Shown: in pieces, positions 8,119 through 16,148 of the stretch
How the letters are laid out: every line of letters starts with the position of its first letter
Numbering within the stretch: the stretch's first letter is position 1
From: Rickettsiales bacterium
GTDB taxonomy: Bacteria; Pseudomonadota; Alphaproteobacteria; Rickettsiales; UBA1997
Reading direction: 5' to 3'
Length of the DNA stretch: 59,567 nt
Assembly (NCBI GenBank): GCA_947425005.1
Contig: CANDYP010000001.1
Location: 1 to 59,567, forward strand
The notes under the pieces: generated by a model
The model's database searches: none
Told to the model about the DNA's origin: nothing
Seen by the model: only the letters and a program-made list of their open reading frames with translations
Made by a program: the position numbers and the translations under genes

Positions 8119-9384
8119 TTACTTAAAATACCCCAAAATCCGCGCCGATCTTTTCCCGATTATTCCGCGAATTTCATCAAAAATTTCAGATTCAATTCCT
8201 TTTTTATTCAGCTGTTGTTGCAGACCTTCCGCCGCTCTCGGAAGTTTGACCGCAAATTCTTTTAGCTCTTTTTCCAGATGTGCTCTCGCAGTATTGGTGT
8301 CGGCAACGATGCTGTGCCAATGAGCCAAGGCTGTGCGATTCGGATCTTTTGACTTGCCAATTCTCATTGCCATTTCGTGATCTATTTCAGGGTAACAGCA
8401 GGTTGAAATTAAATCATAAAGTGGCGCGAGCCGTGTCTGACCGCTCTTGTAAAGGAAAGAAAAATTTTTGCCGTGAGCGTCGGAGTTGCCGATTAGATAA
8501 TTAAAAATTACGGCGCGCAGAAATTTATATTGGTCTGACGCAGCTTGCGAACTGTGCCGCGTGATTAATTCTTTGCAGGTTGCAATTCCTGGACCGCCTT
8601 CAATGCCTTGATATTTTTGCTCTGGCAGCAATCCCAATGCTTGGCAAAAATCTTCCTGATGTAGGCGAATGGTGTGGCCTTGTGCTTTAGCGCGATCGTA
8701 GCGTCGGATTAGCAAATAAGGCAGATCATCAAGTGTTTTAAAAAATACTTCCGCGACATCAAAGCCAATCTCTTTGGCCAGTTTCATGCAGAAAAATTCA
8801 TTGTGAACAGAGTCGGGATGTCGCGGCATTACTGGTTTTGAGATGTGAGTGCTAGGCTTGCCATTAACCAATGCTGGCAGCGAATTTTTCTTTTCATCGA
8901 AAAAGACGGCGATTTTGCGCTGCGCTCCGGCCAGGGAAAGTCGAGCCTTTTTCTTGCCAATCGCCAGAGGGCTGACTTCGGTTTTTTTAAAAATTTCGTA
9001 AAGACGATTTTTGCTGACAGCCTCTATTGAGCCTTGTGTGTAGCTCGGGAGCTTTTCTCTTTCCGGCAAAATTTCGACAGCTCCGGCGCAATCGCGGCCG
9101 ATTTCGTAAAGCAAAGCGAAGGGATTTCTTTCGGATACTTTAAGTGCGCCCGCTACCAGGCTGAGCTGCTCTCCTTCAGGCAAAAGGCCGGAGAAAAATG
9201 GTTTAACAATATTGGCTTTGAAAGGTTCGGTCTGCAGCGGCAAAGAGATTGAAAGCGGTGCTGCGTTTTTGGATTTTAAATAAGCGGTGTCGTAAATAAA
9301 TGAGATGGCGCCGCCTTTTAAGCTTTGTTCTAAATTTCCGACGAAGATTTTATTGAGATAAACGTCGAGTTTTCTGGCGGTCAT
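8119..9384 (-). CDS. hipA: HipA-type serine/threonine kinase toxin
   Basis: HipA toxins phosphorylate a host target (glutamyl-tRNA synthetase in E. coli), stop translation and promote persistence. The 421-aa protein has the N-terminal HipA_N couple domain (LDVYLNKIFVGNL, PLSISLPLQ, PFFSGLLPEGEQ, NPFALLYEIGRDCAGAVEI). The kinase core includes the phosphorylatable Ser loop SLAGAQRK near residue 152, the ATP-binding LLIRRYDRA, the catalytic NSDAHGKNFSFLY and the metal-binding LAPLYDLIST. All expected catalytic residues are present, so it is probably active. It overlaps hipB by 4 bp and is co-transcribed from the hipB promoter. Confidence 0.93.
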   Translation of the reverse strand: MTARKLDVYLNKIFVGNLEQSLKGGAISFIYDTAYLKSKNAAPLSISLPLQTEPFKANIVKPFFSGLLPEGEQLSLVAGALKVSERNPFALLYEIGRDCAGAVEILPEREKLPSYTQGSIEAVSKNRLYEIFKKTEVSPLAIGKKKARLSLAGAQRKIAVFFDEKKNSLPALVNGKPSTHISKPVMPRHPDSVHNEFFCMKLAKEIGFDVAEVFFKTLDDLPYLLIRRYDRAKAQGHTIRLHQEDFCQALGLLPEQKYQGIEGGPGIATCKELITRHSSQAASDQYKFLRAVIFNYLIGNSDAHGKNFSFLYKSGQTRLAPLYDLISTCCYPEIDHEMAMRIGKSKDPNRTALAHWHSIVADTNTARAHLEKELKEFAVKLPRAAEGLQQQLNKKGIESEIFDEIRGIIGKRSARILGYFK

Positions 9385-9593
9385 TTGGATTTGCTGATTA
9401 GCGTTACACCCAGCATTTGAGCGATTTTCAAGGCTTTGTCGATGGCGCAGGTGGCCTTGCCTTTTTCTAGATCAACGATGAATCTTTCGCCAACTCCGCA
9501 CAAGGCGGCGAGTTGCTTTTGAGTAAGGTTTTGTGATTTGCGGGTTTGTTGGATTAACTTTCCTAAGTCTTCACAGGAGCTGATTGGAGTCAT
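9381..9593 (-). CDS. hipB: HipB-type antitoxin, XRE-family DNA-binding protein
   Basis: A 70-aa helix-turn-helix antitoxin that neutralises HipA and represses its own operon. LGKLIQQTRKSQNLTQKQLAALCGVGERFIVDLEKGKATCAIDKAL is a standard XRE HTH, with GERFI as the recognition-helix start. I start at the ATG at 9593 (MTPISSCED). An upstream in-frame start would add residues encoded by the operator DNA, which is unlikely. The stop overlaps the hipA start (ATGA type), giving translational coupling. The upstream region has three matching palindromes and a perfect -35 box. Confidence 0.9.
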   Translation of the reverse strand: MTPISSCEDLGKLIQQTRKSQNLTQKQLAALCGVGERFIVDLEKGKATCAIDKALKIAQMLGVTLISKSK

Positions 9594-9607
9594 ATTTCTC
9601 GAATTAA

Positions 9608-9631
9608 ATTTTTTACCGTACGGGAAGTTTT
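9608..9631. promoter_or_regulatory. hip operator O1 (imperfect palindrome)
   Basis: The core TTACCG-TA-CGGGAAGTTTT matches the half-site consensus AACTTACCG / CGGTAAGTT. It lies 15 bp upstream of the hipB start, downstream of the predicted promoter. Its centre is about 49 bp from O2. Confidence 0.7.
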
Positions 9632-9656
9632 CGCTAAAAAATGCTGATTTTTTGCT

Positions 9657-9680
9657 AAAACTTACTGATCGGTAAGAAAA
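9657..9680. promoter_or_regulatory. hip operator O2 overlapping the -10 region
   Basis: AAAACTTACTG-AT-CGGTAAGAAAA is a near-perfect palindrome. It overlaps the position of the predicted -10 hexamer of the hipBA promoter, so repressor binding here would block RNA polymerase directly. Confidence 0.75.
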
Positions 9681-9704
9681 TGGTCTCCACGCCGCATTTG
9701 TCAA
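9676..9704 (-). promoter_or_regulatory. hipBA promoter
   Basis: On the minus strand a perfect -35 TTGACA (9704-9699) is followed after 17 bp by ATTTTC (9681-9676) as a weak -10. The -35 lies between operators O3 and O2, and the -10 overlaps O2. This geometry fits autorepression by HipB. Confidence 0.6.
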
Positions 9705-9706
9705 CC

Positions 9707-9730
9707 AAAACTTACCGTCCGGTAAGTTTT
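9707..9730. promoter_or_regulatory. hip operator O3 (perfect palindrome)
   Basis: AAAACTTACCG-TC-CGGTAAGTTTT is a fully symmetric 24-bp site starting 50 bp from O2. It sits 3 bp beyond the guaB stop. As RNA from the guaB side it would also form an 8-11 bp stem followed by UU, so it may double as a weak guaB terminator. Confidence 0.75.
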
Positions 9731-9733
9731 GTT

Positions 9734-11221
9734 TTAGCTTTCTGTCGTGTAATTCGGAGACTCGGAAGTGATGGTGATGGAGTGAGGGTGAGACTCGCGG
9801 AGGCCGGAATTGGTGATGCGGACGAAGTTGCAGTTTTTTCGCATCTCTTCGATTGTGGCATTTCCGGTGTAGCCCATTGAAGATTTTAGGCCGCCGATTA
9901 ATTGGTGCAGAATGTCGGAGACTGGGCCTTTGTAAGCTACGCGGCCTTCAACGCCTTCAGGCACCAATTTTAATTTGTCGGAAACATCTTGTTGGAAATA
10001 GCGGTCGGCTGAGCCGCGAGCCATGGCGCCGAGTGATCCCATGCCGCGGTAAACTTTGTACGAACGGCCTTTGAAGAGCACGATTTCGCCGGGAGTTTCT
10101 TCGGCACCGGCAAGTAAGCCGCCAAGCATGACGCAAGATGCGCCGGCGGCGATGGCTTTGGCGAGGTCGCCGGAAAATCTAATTCCGCCGTCAGAAATGA
10201 CCGGAATTTTTGCTTTGTCGCAATATTCCACAACGTCGAGAATGGCCGACAATTGAGGCACGCCGACACCGGCAACGACGCGAGTTGTGCAAATTGAGCC
10301 CGGGCCAATGCCGACTTTCACGGCGTCTGCACCAGCGTCAATCAAGGCTTTGGCGGCCTCTTTGGTTGCAATATTTCCGGCAATAAATTCCTGTTTTGGG
10401 TAAGCTCTTTTTAATTCGCGAACAGTTTCGATGACGCCGGCAGAGTGGCCGTGAGCGGTATCGATTACCACAATATCTACGCCCGCTTCGATTAGGCTTT
10501 CGGCGCGCTTGATGCCGTCGCGGCCTACGCCCGTTGCAGCGGCGACCAATAGACGACCGTCGAAATCTTTAGAAGCATGGGGAAATTGTTTGGTTTTTTC
10601 TAAATCTTTGCCGGTCATCAAGCCAATGCAGTTGCCGCTTGAGTCCGTGATGATGATGCGTTCGATTCTATTTTTGTGGAGCAAATGTTTAGCGTCAGTT
10701 TTGCTGATATTTGCTTTGGCAGTGACCAAATTTTCTTTGGTCATCAGCTCGGAGATCAACTGCTTCCTGTCTGTAGCGAAGCGCACGTCGCGATTGGTTA
10801 AAATTCCTACCAGTTTTTTAGAGCCGGGTTTTACGACCGGAATTCCGGAAATTCCGTAATCTTTCATCAAAAGCAAAGCGTCGTTTAAAGTCTCGTTGGG
10901 CGAGATGGTGACTGGGTTCACCACCATTCCTGATTCAAACTTTTTTACTCTTCTGACTTCGTCAGATTGGTCTTTGATTGAAAGATTTTTGTGAATACAG
11001 CCAATGCCACCGGACTGCGCCATTGCAATCGCCAAGCGACTTTCAGTGACAGTATCCATTGCGGAAGAAATGATCGGAATATCCAGCGAAATTTTTTTAG
11101 TAATTTTAGTTTTGGTGCTGGCATCCATCGGCAAAACATTGGAGAAAGCTGGCTTCAAAAGCACGTCATCAAAGGTTAGAGAAGGGGTAGCGGTCTCGAT
11201 GATTTTACGATTTTGTGTCAT
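9734..11221 (-). CDS. guaB: IMP dehydrogenase
   Basis: GuaB oxidises IMP to XMP with NAD, the committing step of GMP synthesis in the cytosol. The 495-aa protein has the (beta/alpha)8 barrel split by two CBS domains (about residues 95-210: MVVNPVTISPNETLNDAL..., LMTKENLVTAKANIS...). The catalytic loop is GIGPGSICTTRVVAGVGVPQ with the active-site Cys, followed by SDGGIRFSGDLAKAIAAGASCVMLG. The flap has YRGMGSLGAMARGSADRYF. C-terminal EGRVAYKGPVSDILHQLIGGLKSSMGYTG is typical. It is divergent from fur across a 115-bp promoter region. Confidence 0.97.
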   Translation of the reverse strand: MTQNRKIIETATPSLTFDDVLLKPAFSNVLPMDASTKTKITKKISLDIPIISSAMDTVTESRLAIAMAQSGGIGCIHKNLSIKDQSDEVRRVKKFESGMVVNPVTISPNETLNDALLLMKDYGISGIPVVKPGSKKLVGILTNRDVRFATDRKQLISELMTKENLVTAKANISKTDAKHLLHKNRIERIIITDSSGNCIGLMTGKDLEKTKQFPHASKDFDGRLLVAAATGVGRDGIKRAESLIEAGVDIVVIDTAHGHSAGVIETVRELKRAYPKQEFIAGNIATKEAAKALIDAGADAVKVGIGPGSICTTRVVAGVGVPQLSAILDVVEYCDKAKIPVISDGGIRFSGDLAKAIAAGASCVMLGGLLAGAEETPGEIVLFKGRSYKVYRGMGSLGAMARGSADRYFQQDVSDKLKLVPEGVEGRVAYKGPVSDILHQLIGGLKSSMGYTGNATIEEMRKNCNFVRITNSGLRESHPHSITITSESPNYTTES

Positions 11222-11336
11222 GTGCTGCGGATGATTTTGGAGTGAGAAAGGGCTGGTAAATTATTGTCGGTACTTAAAAAATTAAAATCAATTATTAGAG
11301 CCGAGCCCCTAAATTATACTCATTCAAGATTCCCAC

Positions 11337-11768
11337 ATGTCCTCTCCAATCGAAAAACTTTGCTTCGAACGCAATATCAGACTGACAGAAAATCGTCGCA
11401 TTGTTGCCCGCGTAATTTCTGACAGCGTGGATCATCCCGATGTTGAAGAAGTTTTTCGTCGCGCTTCCAAAGTGAATCCGAAGATCGGAATTGCCACGGT
11501 TTATCGCGCGGTAAAAATGTTTGAAGAGTTGGGTGTGATTGCGAAGCATGACTTCGGCAGCAAAGGCCGGGCACGTTACGAGAAGCTTGAAGGCGAAGAT
11601 CATCACGATCATTTAGTCGACATCACCACCGACGAAGTTCACGAATTTTTTAGCGAAGAGTTGGAGAATTTGAAAACCAAAATTGCCCGCGAAAAAGGCT
11701 TTGAATTGATAGGGCATCGTTTGGAATTGTACTGCCGTCCACTAGCTAATGATGCGAAGAAGAAGTAA
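11337..11768 (+). CDS. fur: Fur-family metalloregulator
   Basis: A 143-aa metal-dependent repressor of the Fur/Mur group. The N-terminal winged helix contains NRRIVARVISDSVDHPDVEEVFRRA and the recognition segment GIATVYRAVKMFEELGVI. The metal site is EDHHDHLVDITTDEVHEF. The usual CxxC structural zinc pair after HHDHL is absent (VDITTDEV), as in alphaproteobacterial Fur/Mur proteins, so it could sense Fe or Mn. Its stop lies inside the 3' end of the convergent ftsI gene (23-bp overlap). Confidence 0.88.
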   Translation: MSSPIEKLCFERNIRLTENRRIVARVISDSVDHPDVEEVFRRASKVNPKIGIATVYRAVKMFEELGVIAKHDFGSKGRARYEKLEGEDHHDHLVDITTDEVHEFFSEELENLKTKIAREKGFELIGHRLELYCRPLANDAKKK

Positions 11769-13350
11769 TTTCTGGAGCTGGTTCATTTGCGATCTGTGGT
11801 CGCACCCCCAAAATTGGTGCAATGTTTTTGACAATCCTTCCCGCCACTGGTGCCGCAACCATCCCGCCCGTATTAAAAGTGTAATTCGGCCGATCAAAAA
11901 TCACGTAGACTAAATATTTTGGATTGGAAATCGGGAATACCGCCACAAAAGACGCCATTGTGGATTTCTCGTTGTAGCCCCCATATTCCGCTCTGTTGGC
12001 GGTGCCAGTCTTGCCACCAACTTCGTAACCCTCAATATTAGCATTGCGCCCCGTGCCTTCCACCGCAACTTTGCGCAACATCTTCAGCATCGTTTGCGAA
12101 GTGGATTCTTTGACGATTCTTTTGCCTGAGGGCTGACTTTTTAATTTCAAAAATGACGGTTTGTAAAGTATGCCGCCATTGGCGATCGCGGCGGTAGTCA
12201 TGGCGATGTGCAGCGGCGTAATAGCGATGCCGTGGCCGTAAGAGATGGTGAAGAGATTAATTTCGCGCCAAAGTTTTGGATAAATCGGGCGGCCCAATCC
12301 CGGAAATTCGGTGTCGATTCTTTTCAGCAAACCAAATTTTTCTAAAAAATCTTTCTGAGTATCAACGCCGATTTTCTTGGCGATTTGCACGGTTCCAATG
12401 TTGGAAGAGTAAGCGAAAATTTCGCCGACCGTCATGTCGTCTTTAACGGCGTGGTCGTCGTTAATGGTGAAGCGTCCGTATTTGATGGGCTCGCGCACGT
12501 TGTAAACATCTTCCATCTTCACCAAATTTTCTTCGAAAGCCATGGTGTTGGTGAAGATTTTGAAAATCGAACCGAGCTCGTAAGTGCCATTGATGACGCG
12601 ATTGAAGCGCTGATCTTGCGAGGCTTCGTGTTGCAAATTTGGATCAAAATCCGGCATTGAAGACACCGCCAAAACTTCGCCGTTAGTAACGTCCATGATC
12701 ACGCCGGCCGCGGCTTTGGCGCGATATTGTTCAATGCCGTTAAGCAGCTCGTCATGCAGCACGTCTTGCACGCGAATGTCGAGCGCTAGCTCTAAATCTT
12801 CAGTACCCAGAGCCAACTTTTTGTCGTATTGCATCTCCATGCCGGCTAGGCCCTTGCGGTCTAAATCGACGTAGCCCACCAAATGGCTGGTGATTGATTT
12901 TTGCGGATAAACCCGGATGCGATCATCTTCAAAAATTAATCCGGCGATTTTTAAATTTTGTACTTGCTCGGACTGGCTCGGCGTCAGATTTCTTTTCAGC
13001 AAAATCCAATGTTTGCTGCTTTTTCCTTCGGTAATTTTTTTGAGAATTTCTTGGTAAGGAAGGTCGGAGAAGATGCTGGAAATGCTAGAGGCCAGAGTTT
13101 CCGGATCTTTAATTAAAATGCTGCTGAGGTAGAGGGATTTGGTTTTGAGATCAGTTGCGACCAGGGTGTGATTGCGGTCAAAAATATTGGATCTTTTGGT
13201 GAGTTTGCGTTGGTCGTAAATATTGCTGACTTTGATTTTATCGCCAAAGGTAACGACAAAAAACATGCGCAAAATTATCCCGCAAAAAGCCAGGAGAATG
13301 CAGACGTAAATGAAGACTAGGCGATTTTTTTTTATTTCGATGTTGGTCAT
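11746..13350 (-). CDS. ftsI: Penicillin-binding protein 3, septal transpeptidase
   Basis: FtsI cross-links septal peptidoglycan during division at the inner membrane. The 534-aa protein has one N-terminal transmembrane helix (LVFIYVCILLAFCGIILRMFFVV), a PBP dimerisation domain, and the transpeptidase motifs SIFK (SxxK, about residue 260), SSN (about 314) and KTGT (about 446). MEMQYDKKLALG and YGHGIAITPLHIAMTTAAIANGG are characteristic. It is transcribed alone, away from the mra/dcw genes, so either the cluster is broken here or this is a paralogue. A G-rich palindrome separates it from the upstream mdh. Confidence 0.92.
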   Translation of the reverse strand: MTNIEIKKNRLVFIYVCILLAFCGIILRMFFVVTFGDKIKVSNIYDQRKLTKRSNIFDRNHTLVATDLKTKSLYLSSILIKDPETLASSISSIFSDLPYQEILKKITEGKSSKHWILLKRNLTPSQSEQVQNLKIAGLIFEDDRIRVYPQKSITSHLVGYVDLDRKGLAGMEMQYDKKLALGTEDLELALDIRVQDVLHDELLNGIEQYRAKAAAGVIMDVTNGEVLAVSSMPDFDPNLQHEASQDQRFNRVINGTYELGSIFKIFTNTMAFEENLVKMEDVYNVREPIKYGRFTINDDHAVKDDMTVGEIFAYSSNIGTVQIAKKIGVDTQKDFLEKFGLLKRIDTEFPGLGRPIYPKLWREINLFTISYGHGIAITPLHIAMTTAAIANGGILYKPSFLKLKSQPSGKRIVKESTSQTMLKMLRKVAVEGTGRNANIEGYEVGGKTGTANRAEYGGYNEKSTMASFVAVFPISNPKYLVYVIFDRPNYTFNTGGMVAAPVAGRIVKNIAPILGVRPQIANEPAPEITSSSHH

Positions 13351-13379
13351 TTGGTGGGATGGGTCCCGTTTTCAATTTG

Positions 13380-13467
13380 CGAGAAACCCCCCACCCCCCT
13401 TATCAGGGGGGCCTTAAACCGAACTCGATCAAGCCCTCCTGATAAGGGGGGTAGGGGGGTTTCTCGT
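13380..13467. repeat. G-rich palindromic element, copy 2
   Basis: GAGAAACCCCCCACCCCCC-TTATCA-GGGGGG arm, loop in reverse orientation on the plus strand (ccttaaaccgaactcgatcaag), then CCCTCCTGATAAGGGGGG-TAGGGGGGTTTCTCGTC. It lies 55 nt 3' of the mdh stop. The asymmetric loop is oriented with mdh, as copies 1, 4 and 6 are with their upstream genes. Confidence 0.85.
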
Positions 13468-13480
13468 CCCAATTTCTGAT

Positions 13481-13558
13481 AAGTTACAACTTAACTTCTT
13501 CGATCAACTTTTTCACCTCAAGTTACAACTTCACTTCTTCAATCAACTTCTTCACCGC
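13481..13558. repeat. 39-bp tandem duplication of the mdh 3' end
   Basis: AAGTTACAACTTAACTTCTT... at 13481-13519 is repeated with a few mismatches at 13520-13558, where it encodes the real last codons and stop of mdh. The outer copy lies directly next to G-rich element copy 2 and is probably non-functional. It includes a second, decaying in-register mdh terminus. Confidence 0.85.
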
Positions 13559-14470
13559 TTCCACCGAGCGATTAAACATCGTCACCTCTTGGGCGTTTAA
13601 TTTAATCTCAACAATTTTCTCGACACCGTTTTTGCCAATCACAGCCGGCACGCCGATATACATGTCTTTCACGCCATATTCGCCGTTCAAGCTGGCGGCA
13701 ACCGGTAAGACTCTTCTTTTGTCAAACAGGTAGCTTTCAGCCATTAAAATTGCCGACGAAGCCGGAGCGTAAAAAGCGGAACCGGTGCCCAAAAGTTTAA
13801 CGATTTCAGCGCCGCCGTCACGAGTGCGTTGGACGATTTCTTCGATTTTAGTTTTGGTAGTCCAGCCCATCTCGATCAAGTCCGGCACTGGCACGCCAGC
13901 AACTGTGGAATAGCGAATTAATGGCACCATGGTGTCGCCATGTCCGCCCAAAACGCAGGCATTTACGTCTTCAACTGAGACGTTGAATTCGCGGGCCAAA
14001 AAAAGTGACATTCTTGAAGAGTCAAGCACGCCAGCCATTCCGACCACTTTATTTTTTGGCAATCCGGAAACTTTTTGCATTACGTAAACCATCGCGTCCA
14101 ACGGATTGGTGATGACGATGACGAAAGCGTTGGGGGCGTGGGCTTTAATTCCTTCGGCAACGGACTTGATGATTGAGGTGTTGGTGGCCATTAAATCGTC
14201 GCGGCTCATGCCCGGTTTTCTGGCGATTCCGGCGGTGACGATTACGACGTCGGCGCCGGCGATATCCGCGTAATTGCTAGTGCCAGTGATTTGAGCGTCA
14301 AAATCTTCAACGACGGAAGATTGTTCCAAGTCTAGAGCCTTGCCCTTGGCAACGCCTTCAGCAACGTCCAGAATTACGACGTCGCCCAGATTTTTTAATC
14401 CGGCAAGATGGGCCAAAGTGCCACCAATATTGCCCGCGCCAACTAAGGCGATTTTGTTTCTCTTTTGCAT
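13523..14470 (-). CDS. mdh: Malate dehydrogenase
   Basis: NAD-dependent oxidation of malate to oxaloacetate in the TCA cycle. The 315-aa LDH-like form has the Rossmann glycine motif VGAGNIGGTLAHL, VTAGIARKPGMSRDDLM with substrate-binding Arg residues, ITNPLDAMVYVM, GMAGVLDSSRMSLFLAREF, and the catalytic His in CVLGGHGDTMVPL. I start at the ATG at 14470 (MQKRNKIALVGAG), because the upstream in-frame extension overlaps the small gene at 14530-14688. The 3' end is tandemly duplicated outside the gene. Confidence 0.96.
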   Translation of the reverse strand: MQKRNKIALVGAGNIGGTLAHLAGLKNLGDVVILDVAEGVAKGKALDLEQSSVVEDFDAQITGTSNYADIAGADVVIVTAGIARKPGMSRDDLMATNTSIIKSVAEGIKAHAPNAFVIVITNPLDAMVYVMQKVSGLPKNKVVGMAGVLDSSRMSLFLAREFNVSVEDVNACVLGGHGDTMVPLIRYSTVAGVPVPDLIEMGWTTKTKIEEIVQRTRDGGAEIVKLLGTGSAFYAPASSAILMAESYLFDKRRVLPVAASLNGEYGVKDMYIGVPAVIGKNGVEKIVEIKLNAQEVTMFNRSVEAVKKLIEEVKL

Positions 14471-14529
14471 ATTTTTGATTTTAAAAGTTGTTAATAAATT
14501 TTTTACTAGAAGTGGTTTAGGGTTTTGCA

Positions 14530-14688
14530 TCATAATTCTTTGAGGCATTTCTTGTGATATGGTCTATTTTTCCAATCCGCATGAGTTTGTTTCCCATTCC
14601 TTCTGTCGGTTCCAATTGAAACCAACGGCTTCTTGCGATGCTTGCAGATTCTTTTGGCCTTAACGCTGCCATTATCAGCCTTCGCCAT
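14530..14688 (-). CDS. 52-aa basic Cys/His protein, unknown function
   Basis: A small reading frame between tmk and mdh on the same strand, starting ATG 3 bp after the tmk stop. It encodes MAKADNGSVKAKRICKHRKK... and ends ...YHKKCLKEL. It is strongly basic and has Cys-x-His near residue 15 and His-x-x-Cys near residue 45, a spacing that could bind one zinc ion. Spacing and orientation suggest an operon tmk - this gene - mdh. No homologue is recalled with confidence. The reading is supported by context and composition only. Confidence 0.5.
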   Translation of the reverse strand: MAKADNGSVKAKRICKHRKKPLVSIGTDRRNGKQTHADWKNRPYHKKCLKEL

Positions 14689-14691
14689 TTT

Positions 14692-15303
14692 TTAAATTGA
14701 GGTTAGGATTTGCGTAATTTCTGAAAAAATTTCCTGCGGATTTTTTGTGCCGTCGATCACCCTAATTCGCGGATTTTTCTGCGCCAAGCGCAAAAAACCG
14801 TCGCGTACTTTTTGGTGAAAATCGTGGCCAAGTTTTTCGTAACGATTATTTTCGGCGCGGTTCTGGATGCGCGCAAAAGCTACGTCCACCGGCACATCAA
14901 TCAGAAAAGTAATGTCAGGCGCGAAGCCGCCAACTGTCATTTTTTTGACCTCGTCAATCAGGCCTTCATCAAGACCAAAAGCATTGCCTTGGTAAGCGTA
15001 AGTTGAGTCAAAAAAGCGGTCGGAAATTACGATTTTATTTTGGGCTAAATTGGGCCGGATCAACTTCTCAACATGTTCAAGGCGAGAGGCAAAATTTAAA
15101 AAAAGTTCAGTTCTGGCTTCGAGTTTTTCAATTTTTTCGTCGATTAAAATTGCCCGAATAAGCTCGCCAGCTTTGGTGCCGCCAGGTTCGCGAGTTAGCA
15201 CTGCGTCAATTTTTTTTTCAGAAAAAAACTCGTGCAATTTTTTTGCCTGGGTTGATTTTCCACAACCTTCAATCCCTTCAAAACTAATAAAACGCGCGGT
15301 CAT
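14692..15303 (-). CDS. tmk: Thymidylate kinase
   Basis: Phosphorylates dTMP to dTDP for DNA synthesis. The 203-aa protein begins MTARFISFEGIEGCGKSTQAKKL (P-loop). It continues with LTREPGGTKAGELIRAIL (DR/EPGG motif), the catalytic VISDRFFDSTYAYQG, and the lid region around RIQNRAENNRYEKLGHDFHQKVRDGFL. Start codons of tmk and the divergent SDR gene lie 2 bp apart, so promoters must overlap the opposing coding sequence or be very compact. Confidence 0.95.
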   Translation of the reverse strand: MTARFISFEGIEGCGKSTQAKKLHEFFSEKKIDAVLTREPGGTKAGELIRAILIDEKIEKLEARTELFLNFASRLEHVEKLIRPNLAQNKIVISDRFFDSTYAYQGNAFGLDEGLIDEVKKMTVGGFAPDITFLIDVPVDVAFARIQNRAENNRYEKLGHDFHQKVRDGFLRLAQKNPRIRVIDGTKNPQEIFSEITQILTSI

Positions 15304-15305
15304 TT

Positions 15306-16073
15306 ATGCAAAATCCAAAAAATATTTTAATTACAGGTGCTGGAAGTGGAATCGGACGAGCCCTTGCGGTTGCTTACTCGAAAGCTGGTGTGAATTTATT
15401 TTTGTGCGGGCGAGATTTGGAAAAATTATCGTGCACAAAAATTCTGTGTGAGGAATTAAAAGCAAACGTTCTTTTGGAAATTTTGGACGTTTGCGACGAG
15501 GCGGCGACGAAAAAATGGGTCGAAAAAATTGATCAAAGTTACGAGTTGGATTTGGTAATTGCCAACGCCGGAATTTCAGCGGGAACGGCGGGCGGCACAG
15601 AATCTTTGGCGCAGGTGAAGAAGATTTTTGCGACTAACTTGGATGGCGTGATCAATGTGATTCATCCGGCAATTGAGAAGATGAAGTTAAGGGGAAGCGG
15701 GCAGATCGCGTTGCTGTCGTCGCTTGCCGGCTTTCGGGGCTTGCCAAGTTCTCCAGCTTATTCGGCGAGCAAATCAGCGGTGCGAGTTTACGCTGAAGCT
15801 TTACGAGGAAATCTCGCGGCGCTTGGAATTGAGGTGAGCGCCATTTGCCCGGGCTACGTCAAAACCCCAATGACCGACGTGAATGATTTTCCAATGCCGT
15901 TTTTGATGAAGGTCGAAAGATGTGCTGAAATCATTAAAGACGGGCTGGCAAAAAATAAATCGCGAATCGCTTTTCCCTTCCCGCTTTATTTCGTGGTCTG
16001 GTTGGCGACTTTGCTTTCGACCAAAATTACTGATCCGATTTTTGCGAAATTACCGGGGAAGAAGGCGCTTTAA
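15306..16073 (+). CDS. Short-chain dehydrogenase/reductase
   Basis: A 255-aa classical SDR oxidoreductase. It has the cofactor motif TGAGSGIGRALAVAYSKAG, NAGISAGTAG, the active-site Ser in ALLSSLAGFRG, and YSASKSAVR (YxxxK). The cofactor side chain suggests NADP (CGRDLEKL). A hydrophobic C-terminus (FPLYFVVWLATLLSTKI) may associate with membrane, as in DltE/SDR-type lipid enzymes. The substrate cannot be told. A bidirectional terminator separates it from the convergent rplY. Confidence 0.85.
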   Translation: MQNPKNILITGAGSGIGRALAVAYSKAGVNLFLCGRDLEKLSCTKILCEELKANVLLEILDVCDEAATKKWVEKIDQSYELDLVIANAGISAGTAGGTESLAQVKKIFATNLDGVINVIHPAIEKMKLRGSGQIALLSSLAGFRGLPSSPAYSASKSAVRVYAEALRGNLAALGIEVSAICPGYVKTPMTDVNDFPMPFLMKVERCAEIIKDGLAKNKSRIAFPFPLYFVVWLATLLSTKITDPIFAKLPGKKAL

Positions 16074-16097
16074 TGCGTGCTCTAAAATTTGCGCAAT

Positions 16098-16127
16098 AAA
16101 AAAGGGAGCCTTTGAGGCTCCCTTTTT
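16098..16127. terminator. Bidirectional intrinsic terminator (SDR / rplY)
   Basis: AAAAAAGGGAGCC-tttga-GGCTCCCTTTTT forms a 12-bp stem with A/T tracts on both sides, between the convergent SDR and rplY genes. Confidence 0.9.
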
Positions 16128-16148
16128 AAATAGATCTTGCAGATCAAA

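Noticed and set aside
9594..9704. Longer hipB starting at 9704
   Set aside because: The extra 37 residues would be encoded by operator and promoter DNA and resemble no HipB; the ATG at 9593 gives the normal domain length.
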